Shown: positions 1 through 8,284, numbered from the stretch's first letter. The stretch is DNA of 11,127 nt from Candidatus Sabulitectum sp. (GCA_023136985.1 JAGLQD010000279.1:1-11127), one strand, 5' to 3'. Numbers and translations: made by a program. Notes: generated from the letters alone by a model not told the origin.

Positions 1-1984
1 TTACCTGATGAAGCTCTGCTGTGAATGTCTCACTGCCCTCTATACCTGCTGCAACCACATCTATGGTTCCTGTAACAGATGCATAGTTGTGCAGCCTCAC
101 GCCGTAATAAAGATCCCTGTCTTCAAGGGCTGTAAAACTTATGGATACCTCGCCGGAACCGTTTGTGATCTGCTGCTCGTAAAAAGATTCCGGAAGGGAA
201 GAATGATTGCCGATGCCGTCTGTAATGGTTACCACAGCGCCTTCAACAGGAGAACCACCGGAGGTGACAGTAAGATCAAGGGTGGAAGTACCAAATACAA
301 GATATGATGGCACATCAAGGGTCATGGCGAATGGGGCGCCCACGGCATCACTGTTGGGAATGTCCATGGAAGGGTCACCGAACCAGTGGTACATTCTGGA
401 GTTGTTGAGCCCGCCTCCGCCCTGAGTCTGGATTATGTCTGTCTGGGTTGCTGCAAACATCTCTCCTGCACAAGTGTTCCCCTCTTCGAAGAGTTCCCAG
501 AAAAGTACAAGTTGCATTCTGTTGTTAACTGTGGTGAGAGAGGGTGCGCTTGAAGCAAGGTTACCGCTGGACCCAATGCCTGAAGCCTCCAGCCAGCTCT
601 CGGCCAGACAGTTGTAAGAGAGGTCATGAGTACCGTTGCTGCAGCATACGTTAAATACAGGAGGGAAATGTGTGTTCTCCAAGCCATAAATATCGCCTGC
701 GTTCCAACTTCCGGTCCACTGCCAGGTGGTTACAGATCCGTGGCCTCTGTAGTTAACAATACCCACGCCTTCATTGATGGCCGTGGAAACATCCTCCGGG
801 GTTCCACCCTCCGGCGGGTAAACTGTCTGAAAAACAACATCTGCAAGAGAGTAGTTATAGTTCTTAACATTATTGCTGTTTGCTGTATAGCTTCCGGGGT
901 AACCCTCCTGATGTGCAGCAAGTACAACGCTTGCAGGCAGAGAAGGCTGGCCTGGTTCGCCAGTGTAAGCAACGTATGACATGGCTTTAGCAGTCTGGTT
1001 CGCCAGCGTCGAGTAGTTACCGGAGAATCTGCCCACTGCAATATCCGGATAGTTGTCCGAGTCCATACACTCATAGTAATAATCGCCCACAAAAGAGCTG
1101 TAAGACTTTGATTCGAGCTGCTGGTGACGAGCTGCAATTAATGCAAAGCGGGTTATTCCGCTCTGATAAACTCCACTTATAGCATTCTTGATAGCATAAC
1201 TGCTTGTTCCTTCCGCCAGCTCCAGGATGTGTACATGGTGGCCCAGAGAATTCACCAAGGCAAGAAGTGGAGTGATCGCATCAAGGTTCTCCGGTGGAAC
1301 AACACAGATGTAGACTATGTCATCCTTTGAAACTGGAGAATAACTCACAGGAATATTCAGAGAATCATAGTTAACCATTCTTGACCGGTGCATTCTTGCG
1401 ATCTCCGGTCTTACTGAAACTTGCTGGCCCGCTGTACCACTGAAATCAATCCTTGCAGTGATCGAGGAAGCCACCTGAAATTCGCCTGTTGAAGCATTCC
1501 ATCTGAACGGGTTCATCTGAAGAACCACTGTGTTTACTCCAGCCCAGTTTCCCTGCTGGAACAGATTGATCGAATTCTCTGGAAAAACTCCATTAAGGTC
1601 TGTGGAAAGATCAACAAAGAAGAATGGTTCCACCTGGTGGTCTGTGCGAAGAGGCTGTACAGGATATGGAATTCCCGTTCCGGCTGATATCCAGTTGGCG
1701 TCTAAAAGGGTTGTAGAAGGAGTGGTCTCTGCAGGCATGCCGATAACAACAGATACCATGGGAAGCTCCGGATTCCCTGTTGGAGTATCAAGATCCCAGC
1801 CATACTCCGGGATCGTTATGCGCGAATAACCTGAAAACTGCTCTATGTTGTAACCGGACAGATCAAGCTCAATGACCACATGATCCAGGTCTGCCTCAAC
1901 CACTGTCACCTCAGGGGCTGAACCATAGTTTCCGCCTAAAGACATCCAGGAACCAAGCAGAGAGAGTAAAATAACAGTGAACAT
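1..1984 (-). CDS. C25 family (gingipain-like) secreted cysteine peptidase, C-terminus cut by window edge
   Basis: This is an exported endopeptidase of the caspase-like gingipain clan. The frame is open for 661 codons from the ATG at 1984 to the left edge without a stop, so the end is missing. A short hydrophobic leader (MFTVILLSLLGSW) is followed by a prodomain to about residue 215 and the catalytic domain at about 220-545. His415 sits in NYRGHGS and Cys448 in VCCSNG. Their spacing of 33 equals that of the catalytic His211/Cys244 of RgpB, which also has Cys-x-Asn-Gly. The segment GDYYYECMDSDNYPDIAVGR and the late GDPSMDIP are typical of the family. From about residue 552 an Ig-like domain resembling the C25 C-terminal domain begins. 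A GGAGG ribosome site 7 bases before the ATG supports this start. The leader lacks a basic n-region. The gene follows the receiver-ATPase gene after 108 bases. Family assignment is firm; substrate and cleavage specificity are unknown. Confidence 0.93.
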   Translation of the reverse strand, partial: MFTVILLSLLGSWMSLGGNYGSAPEVTVVEADLDHVVIELDLSGYNIEQFSGYSRITIPEYGWDLDTPTGNPELPMVSVVIGMPAETTPSTTLLDANWISAGTGIPYPVQPLRTDHQVEPFFFVDLSTDLNGVFPENSINLFQQGNWAGVNTVVLQMNPFRWNASTGEFQVASSITARIDFSGTAGQQVSVRPEIARMHRSRMVNYDSLNIPVSYSPVSKDDIVYICVVPPENLDAITPLLALVNSLGHHVHILELAEGTSSYAIKNAISGVYQSGITRFALIAARHQQLESKSYSSFVGDYYYECMDSDNYPDIAVGRFSGNYSTLANQTAKAMSYVAYTGEPGQPSLPASVVLAAHQEGYPGSYTANSNNVKNYNYSLADVVFQTVYPPEGGTPEDVSTAINEGVGIVNYRGHGSVTTWQWTGSWNAGDIYGLENTHFPPVFNVCCSNGTHDLSYNCLAESWLEASGIGSSGNLASSAPSLTTVNNRMQLVLFWELFEEGNTCAGEMFAATQTDIIQTQGGGGLNNSRMYHWFGDPSMDIPNSDAVGAPFAMTLDVPSYLVFGTSTLDLTVTSGGSPVEGAVVTITDGIGNHSSLPESFYEQQITNGSGEVSISFTALEDRDLYYGVRLHNYASVTGTIDVVAAGIEGSETFTAELHQV

Positions 1985-2092
1985 AGACGCACCTCCGTAA
2001 TAGTATTTCTTGACAATTATGCAATTAACATAACAGCTATTCCGGAGATGTGTTCCCGGCAGGAAAACCAGAATGTGGAAAGCAAGAACTGA
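1985..2092 (-). other. AT-rich intergenic leader before the C25 peptidase gene
   Basis: This 108-base gap separates the receiver-ATPase stop from the peptidase ATG. It is AT-rich next to the peptidase gene and contains a CATAAT hexamer close to a -10 consensus, but no convincing -35 element at the right distance. No hairpin with a T-tract is visible, so nothing shows that transcription stops between the two genes. It may hold a promoter for the peptidase or simply be a long spacer in the same transcript. Confidence 0.35.
1992..1996 (-). promoter_or_regulatory. Ribosome binding site of the C25 peptidase gene
   Basis: GGAGG (read on the minus strand, continuing as GGAGGTG) lies 7 bases before the ATG at 1984-1982. 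No ATG, GTG or TTG codon occurs in frame in the nearby upstream bases, so this site fixes the start. Confidence 0.8.
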
Positions 2093-4645
2093 TCAGCTGG
2101 ATTCCAACGCTCTTCCCACACGGGTAAGAAACATTCTTCTTCTTATTGGTTTTCTTATGTAATCCATTGCACCCAGCTCATACCCTTTTTCCTCTTTGTC
2201 CATACTGTCGTTACCGGTGAGAAAGATCAAAGGCGTTTTAAGGTTCTTGCTCTGAAGAGCCTGGAGCATGGTAAAACCATCCAGTCCCGGCATCTCGATA
2301 TCAGACAAGATAAGATCATAGTTGTTTGTTCTCAGTGTGATTATGGCTTCGACCCCATCGGTGGCCTGGTCCACATCATAACCGGCGGTTTCCAGCAGAA
2401 TTGATGCAAGATTCCTGAAATCTTCATCATCATCTACAATCAGAATTGATTTCTTTCCTTCAGCGTCAACTTTCTTTTTAACTTCCTCTACACCGGTCCG
2501 TCCACTGAGACGAAGTTCTTCCAGAAGAACATGTCTGTTCACATCATCAAGGTAGAGAAGCCCCTGTCTAACTTTCATTATTGCATGATCTGAAAGAAGA
2601 AAAACACCAGCTTTCTCATGAAGCTCAATACGCATGGCAGGTACAGACTCTGCGTTCTTTATGATCTCAGTTACAACAGGGTTGAATCGCATAAGTTCAT
2701 ATACACCCTGTCGCCCGGAATACCCGGTGAAATTGCATTTTGGACAGCCTTCAGGGTGTGGAAGCTCGTGAGGGATGTCATCTGTAAATGGCAAAAGAAT
2801 TTTTCTTTCCTCCGCAGTGACTGGTTTCATTCTTCTGCATTTCTGGCAGAGGCTCTTTAACAGTCTCTGAGCAAGAAGACAGAGCAGATTATCCGCTGAA
2901 TCCTCTCTTGAGATCCCCAGTCTTGCTAAACGGAAAAGAGCTGTGGTTGTATTTGAACTGTGAAGAGTGGCCATTGTAAGATGTCCGGTGCTGGCTAGAT
3001 CCAGACATGTTTTTGCACTGAACGAATCCCTTACCTCTCCCAGATAAATAATATCAGGATCCTGCCTGACCGCAGACTTAAGCAGAGCTTCAAAAGTAAC
3101 CCCGCCCCTCTCGTTCACCTGCTGCTGATTAGCGTATTCAATTCTGTATTCCACAGGATCTTCAATAGTCATAAGACTTCTCGACTTTATATCAAGATGA
3201 GAGATCATGCTGTACAGTGTTGTAGACTTGCCGCTTCCAGTGGGTCCAACCACTATAATAGCACCACTTGTCTGGCTGGAGACTTCATAGAGGTCCTTTG
3301 ATTGCTGCTCAGTCATGCCAAGTTCTGTAAGCTCCCTGGGTTTGGCATACATATCAAGCATGCGCACGATAAGACTTTCGCCCTGTGGCGTAGAAGTTGT
3401 AGCGAATCGCATTTTAAATGGCTTCCCGCCGATCCTGGCCTCAGCCTGACCGTCCTGAGGTTTACGACGCTCTGCAATATCCATTCCACCCAGAACTTTG
3501 AAACGACTCACAAGAACCGCACCGGTTTTCTTCTTCAGTGTGAACATGTCCTTCATATCGCCGTCTACTCGGAATCTCACAAGAACCCTGTCCGGTTTGG
3601 GTTCTATGTGGATATCACTTGCCCCTTCGGAAACAGCGGAAAACAGAATACTGTCAGATATGTATCTTATGGGAAATTTTCTTATATCGTCTTCAGAGGG
3701 TTTTTCTGAAATTTCAATAGAACCGCTGAAATCCGCAATCTCATCCTCAGTAACTTTCTCTTCTTTATCTTCATCTTCATCTTCGCTGCCTATATTTGCG
3801 AATACAGAATCTGAACCTTGAGGATCATCTTTCCGCAAAAGAGCATCAATACAGTCAGGGCAGGCAATCCCCACACGAGGCACTTCCCCTGTAAGAGATT
3901 CCAGCATTTCAATCAATTGTGGTTCGTAAGGATTTGACATGACAAAACGGGTACCACCTTCTTCACGAAGGGCCAGAACCATATGAGCCCTGGAGAATGC
4001 TGCAGGGAGCATATCACCCTCAACAGTCTCCGGATCAATGTACGGATAGCTGGGATAACGCAGATATGACGAGAGAAGCTTTGCAGTTTCTGTGCCGTCT
4101 ATACCGATATCATATGCCTTTTCGTAAATATCTCTAGGCAGGGTGACACTGAGAGAAACTGTATCCTTCGGTGAAACATCTGAATTTTCTCTTAAATACT
4201 CTATGAATCCCTGGAAATTCTGCAATCTGCTCGCAGGGGCCGGGTTATCAAGTCTTCCCCACAGCTCTGCCCTCTCTAAAACTTTTTTAACCTTCGAGCA
4301 CAGTGTTTTCCTGCTTAGAGCAGACTTCGGGAGAAAGTCCGCTACGCCTGCATTGAGCGCATCACGTCTTGTTTCATCATCTGCCCTGCTGGTTATCATA
4401 ATTACTGGAATTCTCGACAGGATTATATCAGATTGCAGGCTGCCGCAGAATTCGAGTCCGTTCATTCCAGGCATAAGCAGATCCAGAAGAATAACACTAA
4501 CAGATTCTTCCTGCAGCACTTTCATGGCTGCAGCTCCACTCTCTGCTGTTACCGTGTTGTAATCTGCTCTGCCCAGGATGTGAGAAAGCAGCAGTCTGGT
4601 ATCTGCATCATCGTCAATAATGAGTACTGTTTTATTCATCGTCAT
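2093..4645 (-). CDS. Receiver - GspE/PilB-type assembly ATPase - receiver fusion protein
   Basis: This 850-residue cytoplasmic protein puts phospho-acceptor domains on both ends of a type II secretion/type IV pilus motor ATPase. Receiver 1 (about 5-125) has D11/D12, phospho-site D55, T85 and K107. Residues about 155-270 resemble the GspE/MshE N-terminal domain and contain an extra CPDC pair (262-265). An acidic linker (287-302) leads to the ATPase, with GASDIHIEP (341-349), Walker A GPTGSGKST (467-475), Asp box TIEDPV (493-498), Walker B region DPDIIYLGEVRD (529-540), His box (553-562) and zinc-type cysteines C600/C603/C634/C637. Receiver 2 (about 732-848) has D738/D739, phospho-site D782, T810 and K832. 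Every motif needed for ATP hydrolysis and for phosphorylation is intact. The ATG at 4645 overlaps the kinase gene by 14 bases; an in-frame ATG at 4639 is an alternative, and neither has a strong ribosome site, which suggests translational coupling. No other secretion or pilus gene is visible, so the machine it drives is unknown. Confidence 0.93.
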   Translation of the reverse strand: MTMNKTVLIIDDDADTRLLLSHILGRADYNTVTAESGAAAMKVLQEESVSVILLDLLMPGMNGLEFCGSLQSDIILSRIPVIMITSRADDETRRDALNAGVADFLPKSALSRKTLCSKVKKVLERAELWGRLDNPAPASRLQNFQGFIEYLRENSDVSPKDTVSLSVTLPRDIYEKAYDIGIDGTETAKLLSSYLRYPSYPYIDPETVEGDMLPAAFSRAHMVLALREEGGTRFVMSNPYEPQLIEMLESLTGEVPRVGIACPDCIDALLRKDDPQGSDSVFANIGSEDEDEDKEEKVTEDEIADFSGSIEISEKPSEDDIRKFPIRYISDSILFSAVSEGASDIHIEPKPDRVLVRFRVDGDMKDMFTLKKKTGAVLVSRFKVLGGMDIAERRKPQDGQAEARIGGKPFKMRFATTSTPQGESLIVRMLDMYAKPRELTELGMTEQQSKDLYEVSSQTSGAIIVVGPTGSGKSTTLYSMISHLDIKSRSLMTIEDPVEYRIEYANQQQVNERGGVTFEALLKSAVRQDPDIIYLGEVRDSFSAKTCLDLASTGHLTMATLHSSNTTTALFRLARLGISREDSADNLLCLLAQRLLKSLCQKCRRMKPVTAEERKILLPFTDDIPHELPHPEGCPKCNFTGYSGRQGVYELMRFNPVVTEIIKNAESVPAMRIELHEKAGVFLLSDHAIMKVRQGLLYLDDVNRHVLLEELRLSGRTGVEEVKKKVDAEGKKSILIVDDDEDFRNLASILLETAGYDVDQATDGVEAIITLRTNNYDLILSDIEMPGLDGFTMLQALQSKNLKTPLIFLTGNDSMDKEEKGYELGAMDYIRKPIRRRMFLTRVGRALESS

Positions 4646-7600
4646 CCACGTACTGAATGGATACCGTATCCAGATAATGCTCTAGCTCATCAATTCCAGT
4701 AAGTATTTCTGTTGCAAAGCACGACTTTGCCGCAATCTCCATAGATGCCCCCAGTTTTGTTATCTCTTCAAAACCGTAACCACCACCGGACCCCTTCATG
4801 CTGTGAGCAAGCCTCTGTGCTTCAGTGTAATCCCCCTGGCTGACAAGCTGTCTGATTTTTAAAACATCATTCCGCCTGTTTGCAATGTATCCCGGGATCA
4901 AGGGTTCAAGATCTTCGGGAACATATGCAACTGGTCCCTGCGTAATTGCATCAGATGGTTTCTCTACCGCTTCTGCTTGATTTAGATCAGGTATCTCAGG
5001 CTGCTGCAGATCTTCCGATAAATCAGGAGAACCCTCTCTGGGGCCCATGATCTTTAGCAGATCATCAAGCTTCTCAATCAGGTCCCTTTTCCTGACCGGT
5101 TTGGAGATGTGAATATCACAACCGGCAGAAAGGCATTTCTTTACCTCATCTTTTAACGCATGAGCAGTAAGAGCCGCTATGGGGGTATGATTACTCATAG
5201 ACATTGCTTCATGCGATCTAATAGAACGAGTAGCCTCGTATCCGTCCATAACAGGCATCTGCATGTCCATGAGTATCAGATCGAATTTCCTTTTCATAAA
5301 ATGATCCAGTGCCTCACGACCATTCTCAGCAACTGTGATCTCCCAGGGAAACGCCTCTGCATACTTAAGAATCAGAAATCTGTTATCAGGGGAATCCTCT
5401 GCCAGAAGCAGAGAAAGATGCATTTTTTCTATGGGGAACTTGCTTGCACCGGAGAAGCTTATGGGGTCAGAAGGCACAACGAAGCCTTCGATGACACTCA
5501 TTACCTGTTTTCTAAGGTGGCTCCGCCTCAAAGGTTTGTACAGATAGTGTTCAACCCCAAGCGATTCACATTTCTTGATTTGTTCATCACTGTTATCGGA
5601 AGTGAGCATCATAATAATTTCCGATGAGTCAATTGAATTCTTTTTCATCTTCTCTGTGGTTGTAAATCCGTCCAATTCAGGCATGGAACAATCAAGGAGG
5701 ATTGCATCGTATTTGCTTCCACGGATCATATCCATTGCGGAAGTCCCTCCATCTGCAATGTCCACGGAAGCACCATCGTCTTCCAGAAGCTCTTTAAGAA
5801 GCAATCTGCTGTTGTTATTGTCATCAACAACAAGTATGTGTTTACCGCTCAGGTCACACTGCTCATATTTCTCCGGCAGACTCATTGAATCTGTTTCCGG
5901 GAGATCGCAGAAGAATGTAAATGTACTTCCGGAATCAACCTGGCTCTGAACAGAAAGACTTCCACCCATAAGCTCAACAAGCCTGGTGCTGATCGCAAGC
6001 CCTAGACCAGTACCACCATACCTTCGCGTGTGTGATGAATCCGCCTGGGTAAAACTCATAAAGATCGATTCTACTTTTCCAGAATGAATCCCAATTCCGG
6101 TATCTGTCACCGAGAAACTGATCCTGCCTTGATCGTAAGGCCTGGCCTCCACAATAATTTCTCCGTGTGATGTAAATTTAACCGCATTACCTATGAGGTT
6201 TATAAGCACCTGTTTCAATCTGGGAGAGTCACCCAACACCCATCTGGGGGTTTCAGGATGAATTCTGCAGATAAATTCAAGTTTCTTCTCGTGAGCCCGC
6301 AGAGAAAGAGTTTCACAGGTTTTCTCGAAATCTTCATGGAGATCAAATGGTATTCTCTCTAACTCTATTTTACCGGCTTCTACTTTGGATATATCGAGTA
6401 TATCATTAACAATATTAAGCAGGTTATCACTTGCATTCCTGCTTAACCTTAACAAGTTCTTCTGTGAAGAAGTTATCTCTGTTTCAAGCATTAAGTCAGT
6501 AGTTCCAATAATGGCATTCAGGGGAGTTCTTATCTCGTGACTCATATTTGCAAGAAACTCAGACTGCGTTCTAGCAGCATTCAATGCTGCTTCTCTGGCC
6601 TCGATAAGCTCAAGCTCTATTCCTTTTCTTTCCGATATGTCTCTCAATATGCCAGTAGCCTGCCATCCTCCATTCATAAAAAATGAAGAGACTGAAAGCT
6701 CCACAGGAAAAACAGATCCATTCTTGCGTCTGCCTTCCATTTCAACCACCCTGCCCACCATAATACCCTTGCCTGTTTCACTGAACTGTTTGAAACCCAT
6801 TTCTATCATTTCCCAGTAGGATTCAGGGGCAATCAGGTGGTGCAGCTTTCTGCCAAGAGTTTCGGATCTGTTATAACCGAACATCAATTCAGCAGAGGAG
6901 TTGAAAAAGGATACTCTGCTGTCCGAATCAATAATAATTACAGCATCCTGTGCGGTCTCAGTAATTGCGCGAAACTTGATCTCATTCTCTTCCAGCCGCT
7001 TCTGGATTGATTCCCGGTGGGAGAGATCTTTGTAAACTCCCACTGCACCAACATTCTCGCCGTTAACAACAATTGGAGCAACGGAAACAGAGACTTTCTT
7101 TTCTGTATCTTCTTTTCCTCTTCTGATACATTCAAAAGCCCGGATAACCTTACCGTTAATGATCTCATTGGAAGAAATCTCATCCTGCCCACTGCCGCTT
7201 CTTACAAGTTGATCTACAGATCGACCTACTGCCTCCTGAGTTGTCCATCCGAACAAATCTTGTGCAGCCCGGTTCCAGGCAGTAGTGATTCCTTTTTTAT
7301 CAATTGTAAGAACCGCGTCAGGAACACTCTCAACCACTCCATGGTAAAACATATCCCGCATCAGTATATCTTTTTCCAGATCCTGTTCTTCGTGAACAGC
7401 ATGCTTGAATGAGAAAATACTGTATGAGGATTGATTAATTTCGAACTGTCGTTGCATGATATTCGTTTCAGCCCCTGCAAACTCACCAAGCAGCAGTTCA
7501 ACTGTACCATCCACGATGGAAGAAGGATCTTTACCTAGAATGCTGCATAAGATATCATTAACACTTAGAATTCTTCTGCTTTCTTCCGCAGCTATAAAAG

Positions 7601-7691
7601 CACATACTCCCTGATCGGAAAGAACCTGCAAATAAATCTCATTCAGTAAATCACCTTCAGAGTCAAGATTCATTCTCTCAGAAATGGACAT
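4632..7691 (-). CDS. Hybrid sensor histidine kinase: PAS repeats, HisKA, HATPase, two receivers, HPt
   Basis: This 1019-residue phosphorelay kinase has no membrane segment, so it should sense an intracellular cue. A degenerate PAS-like stretch (about 25-95) precedes two clear PAS domains (about 114-226 and 235-355). The HisKA domain carries SHEIRTPLNAI with phospho-acceptor His385. The ATPase domain has the N box around N502, G1 DTGIGI (530-535), an F box near 545-551 and G2 GGTGLGLAI (559-567). Receiver 1 has D623/D624, D667, T697 and K719. Receiver 2 has E765/D766, D809, T842 and K864. A Pro/Glu-rich linker leads to an HPt domain with His963 in LAHSMKGSGG. This is the ArcB/BarA/EvgS-type layout with a second receiver added. 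The start is the ATG at 7691, preceded by GGAAGGG; a second in-frame ATG lies at 7673. The gene begins 4 bases after the response regulator and overlaps the ATPase gene by 14 bases, so the three are probably co-expressed. The HPt could pass phosphate to the receivers of either neighbour. The ligand is unknown. Confidence 0.95.
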   Translation of the reverse strand: MSISERMNLDSEGDLLNEIYLQVLSDQGVCAFIAAEESRRILSVNDILCSILGKDPSSIVDGTVELLLGEFAGAETNIMQRQFEINQSSYSIFSFKHAVHEEQDLEKDILMRDMFYHGVVESVPDAVLTIDKKGITTAWNRAAQDLFGWTTQEAVGRSVDQLVRSGSGQDEISSNEIINGKVIRAFECIRRGKEDTEKKVSVSVAPIVVNGENVGAVGVYKDLSHRESIQKRLEENEIKFRAITETAQDAVIIIDSDSRVSFFNSSAELMFGYNRSETLGRKLHHLIAPESYWEMIEMGFKQFSETGKGIMVGRVVEMEGRRKNGSVFPVELSVSSFFMNGGWQATGILRDISERKGIELELIEAREAALNAARTQSEFLANMSHEIRTPLNAIIGTTDLMLETEITSSQKNLLRLSRNASDNLLNIVNDILDISKVEAGKIELERIPFDLHEDFEKTCETLSLRAHEKKLEFICRIHPETPRWVLGDSPRLKQVLINLIGNAVKFTSHGEIIVEARPYDQGRISFSVTDTGIGIHSGKVESIFMSFTQADSSHTRRYGGTGLGLAISTRLVELMGGSLSVQSQVDSGSTFTFFCDLPETDSMSLPEKYEQCDLSGKHILVVDDNNNSRLLLKELLEDDGASVDIADGGTSAMDMIRGSKYDAILLDCSMPELDGFTTTEKMKKNSIDSSEIIMMLTSDNSDEQIKKCESLGVEHYLYKPLRRSHLRKQVMSVIEGFVVPSDPISFSGASKFPIEKMHLSLLLAEDSPDNRFLILKYAEAFPWEITVAENGREALDHFMKRKFDLILMDMQMPVMDGYEATRSIRSHEAMSMSNHTPIAALTAHALKDEVKKCLSAGCDIHISKPVRKRDLIEKLDDLLKIMGPREGSPDLSEDLQQPEIPDLNQAEAVEKPSDAITQGPVAYVPEDLEPLIPGYIANRRNDVLKIRQLVSQGDYTEAQRLAHSMKGSGGGYGFEEITKLGASMEIAAKSCFATEILTGIDELEHYLDTVSIQYVDDDE

Positions 7692-7695
7692 TAAT

Positions 7696-8238
7696 CTACC
7701 CTTCCGGATCTGAAGTAAAATCGATAGCCTCTCTTACCATCTTCGAGAGAGAACCCGCACTGAAAGGTTTCCTCAAGAAACCCTGAAGTTTAAGACTTCC
7801 GAAACGCTTTCGTATTTCATCTTCACCGTAGCCTGTTGTAAGGATTATGCCAAGTTCAGGGACAGATCGCCTCAGTTGTTTGAATGTCTGCATGCCGTCC
7901 AGTCTCGGCATGACAAGATCCAGAACTACACACTTAATGATGTTTTTATTCTGCTCGTAAATTCCCAATGCCTCTATGCCGTCACAGGCTGTAAACACCC
8001 TGTATCCTTCCCTTTCAAGTATCTGTGTTCCTATTCTCCTGATGATCTCCTCATCATCAACAAATAGAACTGCGGAAGAGCCAGTGGATACTTCTTTCCC
8101 GGGTGTCAGCTCGGCAAGAATGGACCTGACATCCTTCAACGCCTCAGAGAGTTCAGTAGAGAGAACTCCCGTGGTTTGCGTAGCAACAAAAGCAATCCTT
8201 CTTTCAACCTTCTTCAGTCTCTCAGTTACATCTTTCAC
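7696..8238 (-). CDS. Single-receiver response regulator with N-terminal helical extension
   Basis: This 180-residue protein has a receiver domain at about residues 56-175 and no output domain. The acidic pocket (D61/D62), phospho-site D107 in VLDLVMPRLDG, the T134/T135 pair and K157 in RKPFS are all present, so it should accept phosphate. Residues 1-50 form a charged, probably helical extension (MKDVTERLKKVERR and onward) that may mediate dimerisation or partner binding. The sequence most resembles receivers found at the C-terminus of hybrid kinases. The start is a GTG at 8238; GAGGTGA lies 10 bases upstream, rather far, so the exact start is less certain than the gene. It ends 4 bases before the kinase gene and follows a 72-base gap after the hydrolase gene. 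Likely roles are phosphate shuttle, phosphate sink or protein-binding regulator in the same relay; the sequence does not decide between them. Confidence 0.92.
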   Translation of the reverse strand: MKDVTERLKKVERRIAFVATQTTGVLSTELSEALKDVRSILAELTPGKEVSTGSSAVLFVDDEEIIRRIGTQILEREGYRVFTACDGIEALGIYEQNKNIIKCVVLDLVMPRLDGMQTFKQLRRSVPELGIILTTGYGEDEIRKRFGSLKLQGFLRKPFSAGSLSKMVREAIDFTSDPEG

Positions 8239-8284
8239 AATCAGATACTCACCTCTCAGCAGACTACACCATCGATAACTATTA

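Noticed and set aside
433..1137. Two minus-strand open frames of 84 and 135 codons inside the peptidase gene
   Set aside because: They are in a different frame from the C25 peptidase, whose frame is unbroken across the region and carries recognisable catalytic motifs.
1530..1829. Plus-strand open frame of 99 codons opposite the peptidase prodomain
   Set aside because: It shows no recognisable motif, lies antisense to a well-supported gene, and has no good ribosome site.
1..1984. Possible frameshift in the peptidase, suggested by the lack of a listed complete frame
   Set aside because: The reading frame was followed from the ATG at 1984 to the edge without a stop; the gene is simply cut by the window.
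1985..2092. Terminator after the ATPase fusion gene
   Set aside because: Only a short TTCC/GGAA pairing was found, with no T-tract, too weak to call.
3302..4562. Several plus-strand open frames of 107 to 139 codons opposite the ATPase fusion
   Set aside because: They are low-complexity, Ser-rich or hydrophobic translations that mirror the coding of the minus-strand gene, with no domain signature.
5160..5949. Plus-strand open frames of 155 and 124 codons opposite the kinase receivers
   Set aside because: They are antisense shadows of conserved receiver domains, with no independent support.
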